9,153 bases of DNA from CAYJAD01 sp964372165 (GCA_964372165.1 CAYJPT010000095.1:1-9153); one strand, 5' to 3'; shown: positions 1 to 6,869, numbered from the stretch's first letter. The notes: generated from the sequence alone by a model not told the origin. Numbers and translations are program-made.

Positions 1-31
1 TAATTATAACAAATGTGAAATATAAAATTTT

Positions 32-1336
32 ATGAAAAGTATATCCATATATTCAATTAGCCTTGGCTGTCCTAAAAATCGTGTTGATACAGAACATACT
101 CTAGGAACACTTAACTTGCCCATAAAACTAGTGGCAAGCCCTGGGCGTGCGCATGTTGTTTTTATAAATACTTGTGGTTTTATTGGTCCTGCTGTGCAAG
201 AATCTATTCGGACAATTTTACAATGTATTAACCATGTTACTAAGCTAAAGCGTCGCCCCTTACTTGTGGTGGCAGGGTGTTTGGTTGGGCGATATGGGGC
301 GCATGAGTTAAAGAAAGAGTTACCTGAAGTTGATTTGTGGCTTAGCAATGCAGAGCTTGCGCAATGGTCATCAAATATACTTAAGGCATTAGGTCTTACA
401 ACGCAACAGCCACTTGAGCAAGGACGGTTTACAGTGGGAACTACATCATCTGCTTGGCTAAAAATTAGTGATGGCTGTAGACATAATTGCTCTTTTTGCA
501 CTATCCCCTCCATACGTGGTAAACATCGTAGTACAAAGGCAGATGTTTTAGTACATGAAGCACAAAACCTTTTGGATAATGGGGTGAAAGAATTAGTATT
601 GGTAGCGCAAGATATTAGTGCTTGGGGTGAAGATATTGGTGAAAAACACGGTTTGCGCAGCTTATTAGAGAAGCTTGTGCCTTTAAATGGGCTAGAATGG
701 TTAAGGCTTATGTATGTATACCCAGCAGGCATTACCAAGGATTTATTATCATTTGTGCAAAGCGCAGCCCCAACCTTATTGCCTTATTTTGATATACCAT
801 TACAGCATGCTCATACACATATTCTGCAGCGCATGGGTCGACCTTTTGCTAAAGATCCACGCTATGTCATAGATTTAGTACGTCAATATATACCCAATGC
901 TGCTCTACGCACTAGTCTAATTGTAGGTTTTCCCGGTGAAAACGAAGAACATTTTAACAGCTTACGTCAATTTGTAATTGAAACACGCTTTCAACATCTT
1001 GGTGTTTTTAGTTATTGTCCTGAAGAGGGTACACGGGCTGCACAAATGGCTGACCAAGTAGATGAAGATGTAAAATCTTTGCGTCAAAATGAATTAATGC
1101 AAATTCAATCTGAAATCAGTTCTGAATTATTAGAAAGTTATGTTGGCCAAACTTTGCCAATACTTGTGGATAGTGTGCACGAAGAATGGCCAGGTCTTCA
1201 TCGAGGTAGGGCTTGGTTTCAAGCTCCAGAAGTTGACGGAATAACATATATAAGTGGGCCTAAGGTCAGCCCTGCAAAACTTGTACAAGCAGATATAGTA
1301 GAAAGTGCAGAATACGACTTAACAGCACTAGCCTAA
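32..1336 (+). CDS. rimO: Ribosomal protein S12 methylthiotransferase RimO
   Basis: Radical-SAM enzyme expected to add a methylthio group to the conserved aspartate of ribosomal protein S12 in the cytoplasm. The 434 residues match the usual family length and show all three domains. The N-terminal MTTase domain has its three cluster-binding cysteines at C13 (SLGCPKNRVDTE), C48 (INTCGF) and C83 (VAGCLVGRY). The radical-SAM core carries CxxxCxxC at C149, C153 and C156, followed by DIPLQH near 254-259 and GFPGE near 299-303. A TRAM domain covers about 370-430. The SLGCPKN start and the TRAM end fit RimO better than its tRNA-modifying relative MiaB. The ATG at 32 places the first motif at the normal distance, but no good Shine-Dalgarno sequence precedes it. 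The upstream promoter is probably outside the window. fadD follows after 57 bases on the same strand. Function is inferred from the family; the motifs are seen directly. Confidence 0.95.
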   Translation: MKSISIYSISLGCPKNRVDTEHTLGTLNLPIKLVASPGRAHVVFINTCGFIGPAVQESIRTILQCINHVTKLKRRPLLVVAGCLVGRYGAHELKKELPEVDLWLSNAELAQWSSNILKALGLTTQQPLEQGRFTVGTTSSAWLKISDGCRHNCSFCTIPSIRGKHRSTKADVLVHEAQNLLDNGVKELVLVAQDISAWGEDIGEKHGLRSLLEKLVPLNGLEWLRLMYVYPAGITKDLLSFVQSAAPTLLPYFDIPLQHAHTHILQRMGRPFAKDPRYVIDLVRQYIPNAALRTSLIVGFPGENEEHFNSLRQFVIETRFQHLGVFSYCPEEGTRAAQMADQVDEDVKSLRQNELMQIQSEISSELLESYVGQTLPILVDSVHEEWPGLHRGRAWFQAPEVDGITYISGPKVSPAKLVQADIVESAEYDLTALA

Positions 1337-1351
1337 AATAAAATTTTGTTA

Positions 1352-1357
1352 TATAAT
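1352..1357 (+). promoter_or_regulatory. Candidate -10 box upstream of fadD
   Basis: A perfect TATAAT lies in the 57-base gap between rimO and the acyl-CoA ligase gene, 36 bases before the ligase start codon. The -35 region 17 bases upstream (TAGCCT, 1329-1334, inside the end of rimO) is poor and there is no extended TGn. In such AT-rich DNA a TATAAT can arise by chance, so this is a weak call. The ligase may instead, or also, be read from rimO transcription. Confidence 0.3.
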
Positions 1358-1393
1358 CTACAAAAAAATTTCGCATTTTATTAAAGGACTGAC

Positions 1394-3466
1394 ATGACAA
1401 CTAGCCCTAACTCCACGCACGAGCACGTAGATAAAACACCTTGGTGGCGGCATTTTGAAGGAAAAAATGAACCGGAAATTGTGTTCACTGAACAGTCACT
1501 CCAAAGCTATTTAGATCAAGCCGCGCAAGCTTTTCCAAATGCCAAAGCCATTGTTTTTCAAAATTATTCTATTACATATTCAGAACTTAAAGACCAGTCC
1601 GAAGCCTTTGCCGCAAAATTGCGCCTTAATGGTGTGCAAGATGGTGATCGCATTGCTATTATGTTGCCAAATATTCCACAAACCATAATTGCCATTTGGG
1701 GAGTTTTGAAAGCTGGTGCTGTGGCAGTAATGACAAATCCACTTTATATGGAAAAGGAATTGACACATCACTTTCATGATGCCCAATCTAATACATTAAT
1801 TACACTGGATATACTATGGCCTAAAATAGCTTCGCTTTATGATAAATTAAATTTACGCTTAAGCATTGTAACACGTGTTGCTGATGGGCTTTCATTTCCG
1901 CTAAATATATTACAACCTTGGAAAGCAAGACGTGAGGGCAATTTACCACAAGTTGATTATGATGGAAAAAACATTGTTAAATGGTCTGATTTTATAAAAA
2001 CTAAGGAACGCTATAATGCAAAAATTGATAATCCCAAAGCAAGCTTAGCTTTTTTGCAATATACTGGTGGGACAACTGGCGTTACAAAAGCTGCAATGCT
2101 TACGCATTATAATTTGGCTACGCAATTACAAATTATCAAATACATAGTGGATGCTCCAGAAGATAAAAAATATACATTTTTATCAATTTTACCGTTTTTC
2201 CATATATTTGGACTTGCAGGCAATGTAATTCTGCCCGTATTATATGGTGCAGCATCCATACCTGTTCCTCGTTATACTCCAAAAGATCTTTTGCAAACTA
2301 TTGATAAATACCGCCCTAATTTTTTTATTGGTGTGCCTTCAGTTTATATGTCCCTTATTCAACAAAAAGATCTACCCAAATATGACTTAAGTTGTATTGA
2401 ACTTTGTATTTCAGGGTCAGCTCCATTCCCTAAGGAGGCCATGTCGCGCTTCCAAAAACTTACTAAAGCCAATATTACAGAAGGTCTTGGTCTTACAGAA
2501 GCTTCACCTTGTATTACAGCTAATCCCATTTATGGCATGCAAAAAGAAGGATCGGTAGGTGTAGCTTTGCCAGCAACTGAGGTACGTATTGTTGATATGG
2601 AAACAGGGATGCGAGAAATGGCAGACAATGAACTTGGGGAGCTTATTGTTAAGGGGCCACAAGTCATGATAGGGTATTGGAATAATGAAGAAGAAACGGC
2701 GCAAACTTTGCGTGATGGTTGGCTTTATACTGGTGATATTTGTTATCGTGACGAAGATGGGTATTATTTTATAGTTGATCGCAAAAAAGATATGGCCATA
2801 GTTGGAGGATATAATGTTTATCCTCGTGAAGTTGACGAAGTTTTATATGAACATCCTTTAGTTGCAGAAGCTGTGGTTGTGGGTATACCGCATCGTACTC
2901 GTGGTGAAGTATTAAAAGCATTTATTGTACCTAAGGAGGGACATGACTTAAGCGCATCTGAGCTTACAAGTCATTGTCGTGAAAAACTTGCAAATTATAA
3001 AGTGCCAAAGTTTTTTGAATTTTGTGATGAGCTTCCAAAAACTCTCGTGGGTAAGGTGCTGCGCCGTAAATTGCGAGAACAAGAAATACAAAAATTACAA
3101 GCATCAGGTGAATTTAATGATGAGGTACTAACAGAGGACTTTGTTGATGAGGCTCTTGAAGCCATTGAAGCTAAAGAAAATGCAGCTCAAAAGCGCGCTC
3201 AAGCTGAGGCTATGCTTAATGATGCCAAAGAAAAAGGCGAAAAAATGATGCTTGAAGCTAAGAAAAAAGCTGAAGATATGCTATTTGAAGCTAAAGAAAA
3301 AGCTGAAAAGATGCTTGCAGACGCTAAAAATATTGCAGGGAAAAAAATTAGTGATGCTAAAAACATGGCTAAAGAAAAAGCTGAAGAGGCTTCGCAAACC
3401 TTAGCCAAAAAAATGAATAAAAACTCAAAAGGTGATGAACAGCAAGCCAAAGATAGTAAAGAATAA
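1394..3466 (+). CDS. fadD: Long-chain fatty acyl-CoA ligase (FadD type) with extra C-terminal helical tail
   Basis: ATP-dependent ligase of the adenylate-forming (ANL) superfamily, expected to activate fatty acids to acyl-CoA through an acyl-AMP intermediate at the inner membrane. The phosphate loop is YTGGTTGVTKA at 223-233. GLGLTEASP lies near 364-372, the FACS-like DGWLYTGD at 441-448, DRKKD at 462-466, and PKTLVGKV ends the core with the likely catalytic lysine K554. YTGGTTGV matches E. coli FadD (about 561 residues, from memory). The glycine usually following the P-loop lysine is alanine here (A233). The core ends near residue 565. About 125 further residues form a charged Ala/Lys/Glu-rich helix, described separately. 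The start is supported by AAAGGA at 1383-1388. No beta-oxidation genes are nearby, so the role could be lipid salvage or degradation. The chain-length preference is not visible. Confidence 0.9.
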   Translation: MTTSPNSTHEHVDKTPWWRHFEGKNEPEIVFTEQSLQSYLDQAAQAFPNAKAIVFQNYSITYSELKDQSEAFAAKLRLNGVQDGDRIAIMLPNIPQTIIAIWGVLKAGAVAVMTNPLYMEKELTHHFHDAQSNTLITLDILWPKIASLYDKLNLRLSIVTRVADGLSFPLNILQPWKARREGNLPQVDYDGKNIVKWSDFIKTKERYNAKIDNPKASLAFLQYTGGTTGVTKAAMLTHYNLATQLQIIKYIVDAPEDKKYTFLSILPFFHIFGLAGNVILPVLYGAASIPVPRYTPKDLLQTIDKYRPNFFIGVPSVYMSLIQQKDLPKYDLSCIELCISGSAPFPKEAMSRFQKLTKANITEGLGLTEASPCITANPIYGMQKEGSVGVALPATEVRIVDMETGMREMADNELGELIVKGPQVMIGYWNNEEETAQTLRDGWLYTGDICYRDEDGYYFIVDRKKDMAIVGGYNVYPREVDEVLYEHPLVAEAVVVGIPHRTRGEVLKAFIVPKEGHDLSASELTSHCREKLANYKVPKFFEFCDELPKTLVGKVLRRKLREQEIQKLQASGEFNDEVLTEDFVDEALEAIEAKENAAQKRAQAEAMLNDAKEKGEKMMLEAKKKAEDMLFEAKEKAEKMLADAKNIAGKKISDAKNMAKEKAEEASQTLAKKMNKNSKGDEQQAKDSKE
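3188..3385 (+). repeat. Six 33-base units encoding 11-residue (hendecad) repeats in the FadD tail
   Basis: Residues 599-664 of the ligase divide into six consecutive 11-residue units without gaps: 599-609, 610-620, 621-631, 632-642, 643-653 and 654-664. Typical units are EAKKKAEDMLF and EAKEKAEKMLA. Position 2 is Ala in five units and position 3 is Lys or Arg in all six. The first four units share E at position 7 and hydrophobic residues at positions 9-10; the last two are more degenerate. Units at 3254-3286 and 3287-3319 are also close at DNA level, so recent duplication of a 33-base unit is plausible. An 11-residue period gives a nearly straight hydrophobic stripe on an alpha-helix, as in hendecad coiled coils, LEA-type proteins and lipid-binding amphipathic helices. 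Which of these applies is not known. Confidence 0.8.
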
Positions 3467-3594
3467 TACTTGCAGTGATCAATATGCTATAGTTGATTTA
3501 TGTCCCTGATAATTATTAATTATAGCTAGTGCATTACTGTGTAGTATTTCCAAAAAGTAAAATTAAAGATAAAAATTCTATGTGGCTCATGTGA

Positions 3595-4176
3595 CTATAT
3601 AAATAAATTAATAGCGCAGTATGCTAATAGTAAAGCCATGATACTGTTAGTTGTTTTTGCATGCTTAGAAAAAAGTAAATGAAATACAGATCCAAAACCT
3701 GCCCAAAGTAATGTGCATGCAAAGCCTATAAATGATAATAAAAAAGCAAAAGCTAGGAGTATTGTTATATTTTCACCATAATATGGCAAAATATAGGCAT
3801 CCATAGAAATAATGCTATAGATGTAAAGCTTTGGGTTGATAAATTGCAAAGATAGGCCTGTAATAAAGCTACTTGTTACATGCTGCTCGTCTATAACATC
3901 ACTGCTCTTCCATGTTTTCCACGCAAGATACAATATATAGAATGCTCCAATAATAAGCATAGGTAGTTCAATTATTGGTATATATTTTGATAAAAGCGAA
4001 GTAAAAAGTGTGCAAAGTGAAACAACTAAGCAAAAGCCCACAAAAATACCAAAATTAAATGGCAGTGCTTTTTTGAAGCCCATGCGTGTAGCATTAGACA
4101 TGGACATAATATTATTGGGCCCAGGTGTTATAGCGGTAACAACAGTATAAGTTAAAAAGCTTAACCAGCTAAACAT
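3595..4176 (-). CDS. LysE/RhtB family amino-acid exporter
   Basis: Inner-membrane exporter of the LysE/RhtB superfamily, which pumps amino acids or small derivatives out of the cell. With the start chosen here it has 193 residues, normal for the family. It shows the signature TPGPNN at 17-22 after the first membrane helix and NPK at 114-116. About six hydrophobic segments lie near 4-18, 37-60, 65-87, 108-128, 137-160 and 172-192. The open frame extends upstream to an ATG at 4269, but that codon lies inside the -35 box of the likely promoter and would precede the transcript. The ATG at 4176 has GGAG nine bases upstream (4186-4189) and gives the typical N-terminus, so it is preferred. It is divergent from the XRE-cupin regulator, its probable controller. 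The substrate cannot be read from the sequence. Confidence 0.88.
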   Translation of the reverse strand: MFSWLSFLTYTVVTAITPGPNNIMSMSNATRMGFKKALPFNFGIFVGFCLVVSLCTLFTSLLSKYIPIIELPMLIIGAFYILYLAWKTWKSSDVIDEQHVTSSFITGLSLQFINPKLYIYSIISMDAYILPYYGENITILLAFAFLLSFIGFACTLLWAGFGSVFHLLFSKHAKTTNSIMALLLAYCAINLFI

Positions 4177-4234
4177 TGTACTTGACTCCATAATTGATAA
4201 TGCATAATTTCTAAATTGCATGTTACTATATTGT

Positions 4235-4253
4235 ACTATTTGTGCATTATAGT
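4235..4253. promoter_or_regulatory. Candidate operator (ACTAT-9-ATAGT) over the exporter promoter
   Basis: ACTAT at 4235-4239 and ATAGT at 4249-4253 form a five-base inverted repeat around nine bases, covering the exporter's -10 box and predicted start point. A further ACTAT lies one helical turn away at 4225-4229. A longer pair, ATAATGCA (4197-4204) and TGCATTAT (4243-4250), also has one arm on the -10 box. Either could be a site for the neighbouring XRE regulator. The arms are short and AT-rich, so which is real cannot be decided by eye. Confidence 0.4.
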
Positions 4254-4274
4254 GTTGTATGTGTGGCATGTCAA
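4246..4274 (-). promoter_or_regulatory. Consensus sigma70 promoter of the exporter gene
   Basis: Read on the minus strand, TTGACA (4274-4269) and TATAAT (4251-4246) are separated by exactly 17 bases. Both boxes match consensus perfectly. Transcription would start near 4239, giving a leader of about 63 bases before the start codon at 4176. So strong a core promoter on a small exporter suggests that expression is held down by a repressor, most simply the product of the divergent gene. Confidence 0.8.
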
Positions 4275-4297
4275 GTTTGAAAAAATTTTGTCAGAGT

Positions 4298-4303
4298 AAG
4301 GAG
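4298..4303 (+). promoter_or_regulatory. Shine-Dalgarno fixing a GTG start
   Basis: AAGGAG lies eight bases before the GTG at 4312. It is the strongest ribosome-binding site among the plus-strand genes here and decides a GTG start for the XRE-cupin regulator. Confidence 0.85.
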
Positions 4304-4311
4304 CAGTATTT

Positions 4312-4869
4312 GTGAAAAATATCAATTCTGCCATTTCACAAAATATAAAAATGATACGTGAGCAAAAAAAAATCACTCTTGAAAATGCGGTACAGTTGAC
4401 TGGTGTTTCGCGTAGCATGCTTGCGCAAATAGAAAAGGGTGATGCCAACCCAACTATATCCATATTATGGAAAATTGCCAATGGTTATAAAGTTTCTTTT
4501 ACCTCATTAATTGAACAATCAGCTGACTTTGCAACTGTTATTAGACATAATGAGGCAGAAAAAATAGAAGCTGATGATGGAAGATATGTTAATTATCCTG
4601 CATTTGCTTTTGATGAGCAACGCTTTTTTGAAACATATCGAATTTGTATTTCTGTGGGTGGGCATTTGCAAGCCGAGGGGCATATGGCCGGGACAGAAGA
4701 ATATATAACTGTCTTTGCAGGTAGTGTGGAAATAATAGCACAAGATAATGTGTTTTTGCTGCATCAAGGCGATTCTGTGCGCTTTAAGGCAGATGTAAAG
4801 CATGCTTATAAGAATATAGGTGAAAAAGAAGCTCAACTTAGCATGCTTTTGTATTATGCGATGCAGTAG
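4312..4869 (+). CDS. XRE-family transcription regulator with C-terminal cupin domain
   Basis: DNA-binding regulator of 185 residues. An N-terminal helix-turn-helix of Cro/C1 type spans about 8-68 (ENAVQLTGVSRSMLAQIEKG, ending at 43, is its typical core). A cupin barrel follows at about 105-183, with H124, E129/E130 and H164 at positions where cupins usually bind metal or ligand. In this family (for example E. coli PuuR and SutR) the cupin senses a small molecule and alters DNA binding. The gene starts with GTG behind a good AAGGAG. It is transcribed away from the LysE-type exporter, an arrangement that usually means the regulator controls the exporter and often itself. A run of nine A (4364-4372) lies in the codons for residues 18-21. 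No clear plus-strand promoter was found. The ligand is unknown; an amino acid or a derivative exported by the neighbour is the simplest guess. Confidence 0.88.
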   Translation: MKNINSAISQNIKMIREQKKITLENAVQLTGVSRSMLAQIEKGDANPTISILWKIANGYKVSFTSLIEQSADFATVIRHNEAEKIEADDGRYVNYPAFAFDEQRFFETYRICISVGGHLQAEGHMAGTEEYITVFAGSVEIIAQDNVFLLHQGDSVRFKADVKHAYKNIGEKEAQLSMLLYYAMQ

Positions 4870-4950
4870 CCTATGTTTTCTTGTAAGGTTCTTGATGAGT
4901 ATTGTTAATTAAATAATGACGAAAACTAAAATTATGAATAGTTGATTTGC

Positions 4951-4974
4951 TTCACTTCATTAAGTTGAATTTTT
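4951..4974 (+). terminator. Weak hairpin with T-run after the regulator gene
   Basis: TTCACTT (4951-4957) can pair with AAGTTGAA (4962-4969) across a CATT loop with one bulged T, followed by five T (4970-4974). It lies about 80 bases after the regulator's stop codon and 25 bases before the acetyltransferase start. The stem is short and AT-rich, so termination would be inefficient at best. Confidence 0.25.
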
Positions 4975-4998
4975 ACAGATTATTTTGGGATGCATTAT

Positions 4999-5592
4999 AT
5001 GACAGAAAAAGAAAAACGTGACCAAGGTATACTTTTTAATGGAAATTATGATGCACAGCTTTTAGCGGAGCTTGATGCTTGCAAAGATAAATGCTTTCTC
5101 TTTAATCAGCTCATGCCATCGCAACATTCACAAAGAATAGATCTTTTAAAACAAATATTTGGTAAGGTTAAAAGTATCCTTGCTGTGCAAAGCCCATTTT
5201 GGTGTGATTTTGGTTATAATATTGAAGTTGGTGAAAATTTTTATGCAAATCACGGTCTTACCATACTTGATGGCGCAAAGGTTGTGTTTGGAGATAATAT
5301 TTTTATAGGCCCACAATGTGGTTTTTATACAGCAGCGCACACCATAGATAGTAAAAGAAGAAATGAAGGTTTAGAATTTGCGCACCCCATAAGGGTGGGT
5401 GATAATGTTTGGTTTGGGGCTGGAGTGCAGGTTATGCCCGGAGTAATTATTGGTAGTAATGTGGTTGTTGGAGGCGGCAGTATTGTAACAAAAAATATTC
5501 CAGATAATGTTGTGGCTGTTGGTAACCCATGTAAAGTGCTGCGAAAAATTACAGAGGCAGATGAGCTAAACTTGTATTCTTATACTGTGTAA
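4999..5592 (+). CDS. Hexapeptide-repeat O-acetyltransferase (maltose/galactoside acetyltransferase family)
   Basis: Acetyl-CoA-dependent sugar O-acetyltransferase of the LacA/Maa/NodL group, expected to work in the cytoplasm as a trimer. From the ATG at 4999 it has 197 residues, normal for the family, and begins MTEKEK as maltose acetyltransferases do. The N-terminal helical cap (about 5-60) precedes a left-handed beta-helix. NFYANHG lies at 80-86, with N84 in the place of the substrate-contacting asparagine. The likely catalytic H114 is in YTAAHTID. The typical end is DNVWFG with W138, then PGVIIG, GGGSIVTK and GNPCKVLR. An in-frame ATG at 4990 lacks a ribosome-binding site, whereas GGGA (4987-4990) is eight bases before 4999. 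The true acceptor sugar is unknown, and many such enzymes acetylate several sugars or act mainly in detoxification. It stands alone, with no sugar-use genes nearby. Confidence 0.88.
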   Translation: MTEKEKRDQGILFNGNYDAQLLAELDACKDKCFLFNQLMPSQHSQRIDLLKQIFGKVKSILAVQSPFWCDFGYNIEVGENFYANHGLTILDGAKVVFGDNIFIGPQCGFYTAAHTIDSKRRNEGLEFAHPIRVGDNVWFGAGVQVMPGVIIGSNVVVGGGSIVTKNIPDNVVAVGNPCKVLRKITEADELNLYSYTV

Positions 5593-5726
5593 ACTAGAAA
5601 TTAAATTCGTCGAACTTTAAAGTTTATATAAAAATATGCAATATTTAAGTTGTAGCAATGCGTAGGCATGTGCAATCATTTTGTTTAGAATGAAATTTAT
5701 AGTAAGAGTCAAAGCTCCAAAATCCT

Positions 5727-5746
5727 CTGCACAATGAATTGTGCAG
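5727..5746. terminator. Hairpin between converging acetyltransferase and potD genes
   Basis: CTGCACAA (5727-5734) and TTGTGCAG (5739-5746) form a perfect eight-base-pair stem with a TGAA loop, and one G-T pair extends it. No strong T-run follows on the plus strand (GAGTCTTATAG). On the minus strand AGGATTTT follows. It may act as a weak terminator, or a barrier to converging transcripts, in the 230-base gene-free stretch 5593-5822. Nothing else in that stretch looks like a gene. Confidence 0.4.
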
Positions 5747-5789
5747 GAGTCTTATAGTGCAATGTAGATAGTAATCAATTTAATGTTGA

Positions 5790-5815
5790 GCAAGCCGCAA
5801 AAGTTTGCGGCTTGC
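5790..5815 (-). terminator. Strong hairpin directly after potD
   Basis: GCAAGCCGCAAA (5790-5801) and TTTGCGGCTTGC (5804-5815) are perfectly complementary over 12 bases, GC-rich against the AT-rich surroundings, with the innermost A-T pairs opening into the loop. It starts seven bases past the potD stop codon, where an operon terminator belongs. Neither strand has a proper U-run after it, so it could instead protect the 3' end of the pot mRNA from exonucleases. Confidence 0.55.
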
Positions 5816-5822
5816 ATATAAT

Positions 5823-6869
5823 TTATCCGCCAATTTTTAGTTCTTCCCAATATTTTTCATAAAGGCGTCTTTCTTTACCAACATCTTGTGTAAACTCACT
5901 ATTTCCTAATTCCTTTGAAGTTGGGAAAATGAGCTTGCTTGTGCTAAATTCTTTTGAAAGCAATGGCTTAACACCGTTATTAGGTGTTGAATAATTAAAC
6001 TCTTCAACACATAGTGCTGCAATGTCAGGACGAAGCATAAAGTTAATAAATACGTGAGCGCCTTCCTTATTGGTGGAGCCTGCTGGTATAACAAAGCTAT
6101 CTACCCAAAGTGGCGCACCTTCTTTAGGATAAATAAAAACAAGATTTGGATTTTCAGCTTTTGCAATAAATGCATCACCATTCCAAATCATACCAGCTGT
6201 CACTTCTTCACTAATCAAGGCTTGTTTGGCAGCAGTTACGTCAAATACTAGCACGGAATCTTTTAGTTTTTTAAGCCAGTCAGATGCGGCTTTTATTTCA
6301 TCCGGGTTGGTACTGTTAACAGATGAGCCAGTAGCTTTGAGGGCTGCACCAAAAGTGTCGCGCAAATCGTCAGAAAGTAGTAACTTCCCTTTAAACTCGT
6401 CACGCATAAGGTCATTCCATGAAGTGATGGTTGTAGGGTCTACGGCGTTTTTATTAACCATAAAGCCCTGCACTCCCCACATATATGGTATGGAATAATT
6501 ATTACTTGGGTCAAATTCTTGGTTAAGAACAATCTCATCAAGGTATTTCATATTTGGTAATTTTGCTTTATCAATAGGAGCAAGTAGGCCACTGCTTTGC
6601 ATCCTTGAAACAAAATAAGTTGAAGGCACAATTACATCATAGCCCTTACCTTCAAGTAGCTGAACTTTAGCAAACATGGCCTCATTAGAGTCATAAGTAG
6701 TGTATACTACTTTGATACCTGTTTCTTTAGTGAATTTTTCAAGAACTTCAGCAGGTATGTATTCAGACCAGTTATAAACATTAATGCTGTTTGCACTAGC
6801 CGTTAAGCCTAGTGCGTGTATGCATAGTACCAAAAAAAGACAAATAGGAACCAGCATGTTTTTTTTCAT
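5823..6869 (-). CDS. potD: Spermidine/putrescine-binding periplasmic protein PotD
   Basis: Periplasmic binding protein that captures polyamines and hands them to the PotBC permease. It has 348 residues, the same as I recall for E. coli PotD. The signal peptide is about 26 residues (MKKN, hydrophobic core, TASA before NSINVYNW). It has no proper lipobox, so a soluble periplasmic protein is expected. Ligand-pocket residues known from E. coli PotD appear at the same numbers: W34, Y37, S83, Y85, D168, W229, W255, D257 and Y293. E171 is replaced by D171 and T35 by S35. The start has GGAG ten bases upstream (6880-6883). The first codons contain a run of eight A. potD is last in the operon, 112 bases after potC, with a possible promoter of its own. 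Preference for putrescine or spermidine cannot be decided by eye. Confidence 0.94.
   Translation of the reverse strand: MKKNMLVPICLFLVLCIHALGLTASANSINVYNWSEYIPAEVLEKFTKETGIKVVYTTYDSNEAMFAKVQLLEGKGYDVIVPSTYFVSRMQSSGLLAPIDKAKLPNMKYLDEIVLNQEFDPSNNYSIPYMWGVQGFMVNKNAVDPTTITSWNDLMRDEFKGKLLLSDDLRDTFGAALKATGSSVNSTNPDEIKAASDWLKKLKDSVLVFDVTAAKQALISEEVTAGMIWNGDAFIAKAENPNLVFIYPKEGAPLWVDSFVIPAGSTNKEGAHVFINFMLRPDIAALCVEEFNYSTPNNGVKPLLSKEFSTSKLIFPTSKELGNSEFTQDVGKERRLYEKYWEELKIGG

Noticed and set aside
4..738. Long minus-strand open frame of 244 codons
   Set aside because: It lies entirely antisense to rimO, whose motifs are complete, and its translation shows no domain, signal or family resemblance.
3199..3450. 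Minus-strand open frame rich in Ser/Ala/Phe
   Set aside because: It is the mirror of the Ala/Lys/Glu repeat tail of the acyl-CoA ligase; the repetitive codons keep the other strand open.
3486..3526. GCTATAGTT/AATTATAGC inverted repeat between the convergent fadD and exporter genes
   Set aside because: The stem is AT-rich with one G-T pair, the loop is more than 20 bases and no T-run follows, so it does not qualify as a terminator. The rest of 3467-3594 shows nothing definite.
4519..4836. Minus-strand frame of 105 codons opposite the regulator
   Set aside because: It is antisense to the cupin domain, with no ribosome-binding site or recognisable motif.
4942..4970. TTGATT-17-TTGAAT as promoter of the acetyltransferase
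   Set aside because: It has four of six matches in each box and lacks the key second-position A of the -10; too weak in AT-rich DNA to report as a feature.
5613..5624. Palindrome AACTTTAAAGTT after the acetyltransferase
   Set aside because: It has no loop and is AT-only in the centre; such palindromes are expected by chance here and no gene or promoter depends on it.
5659..5694. Tiny plus-strand frame of 11 codons in the 5593-5822 gap
   Set aside because: It is too short, with no ribosome-binding site and no recognisable leader-peptide features.
6226..6498. Plus-strand frame of 90 codons opposite potD
   Set aside because: It is antisense to a well-conserved potD region and is Ser-rich without family resemblance.
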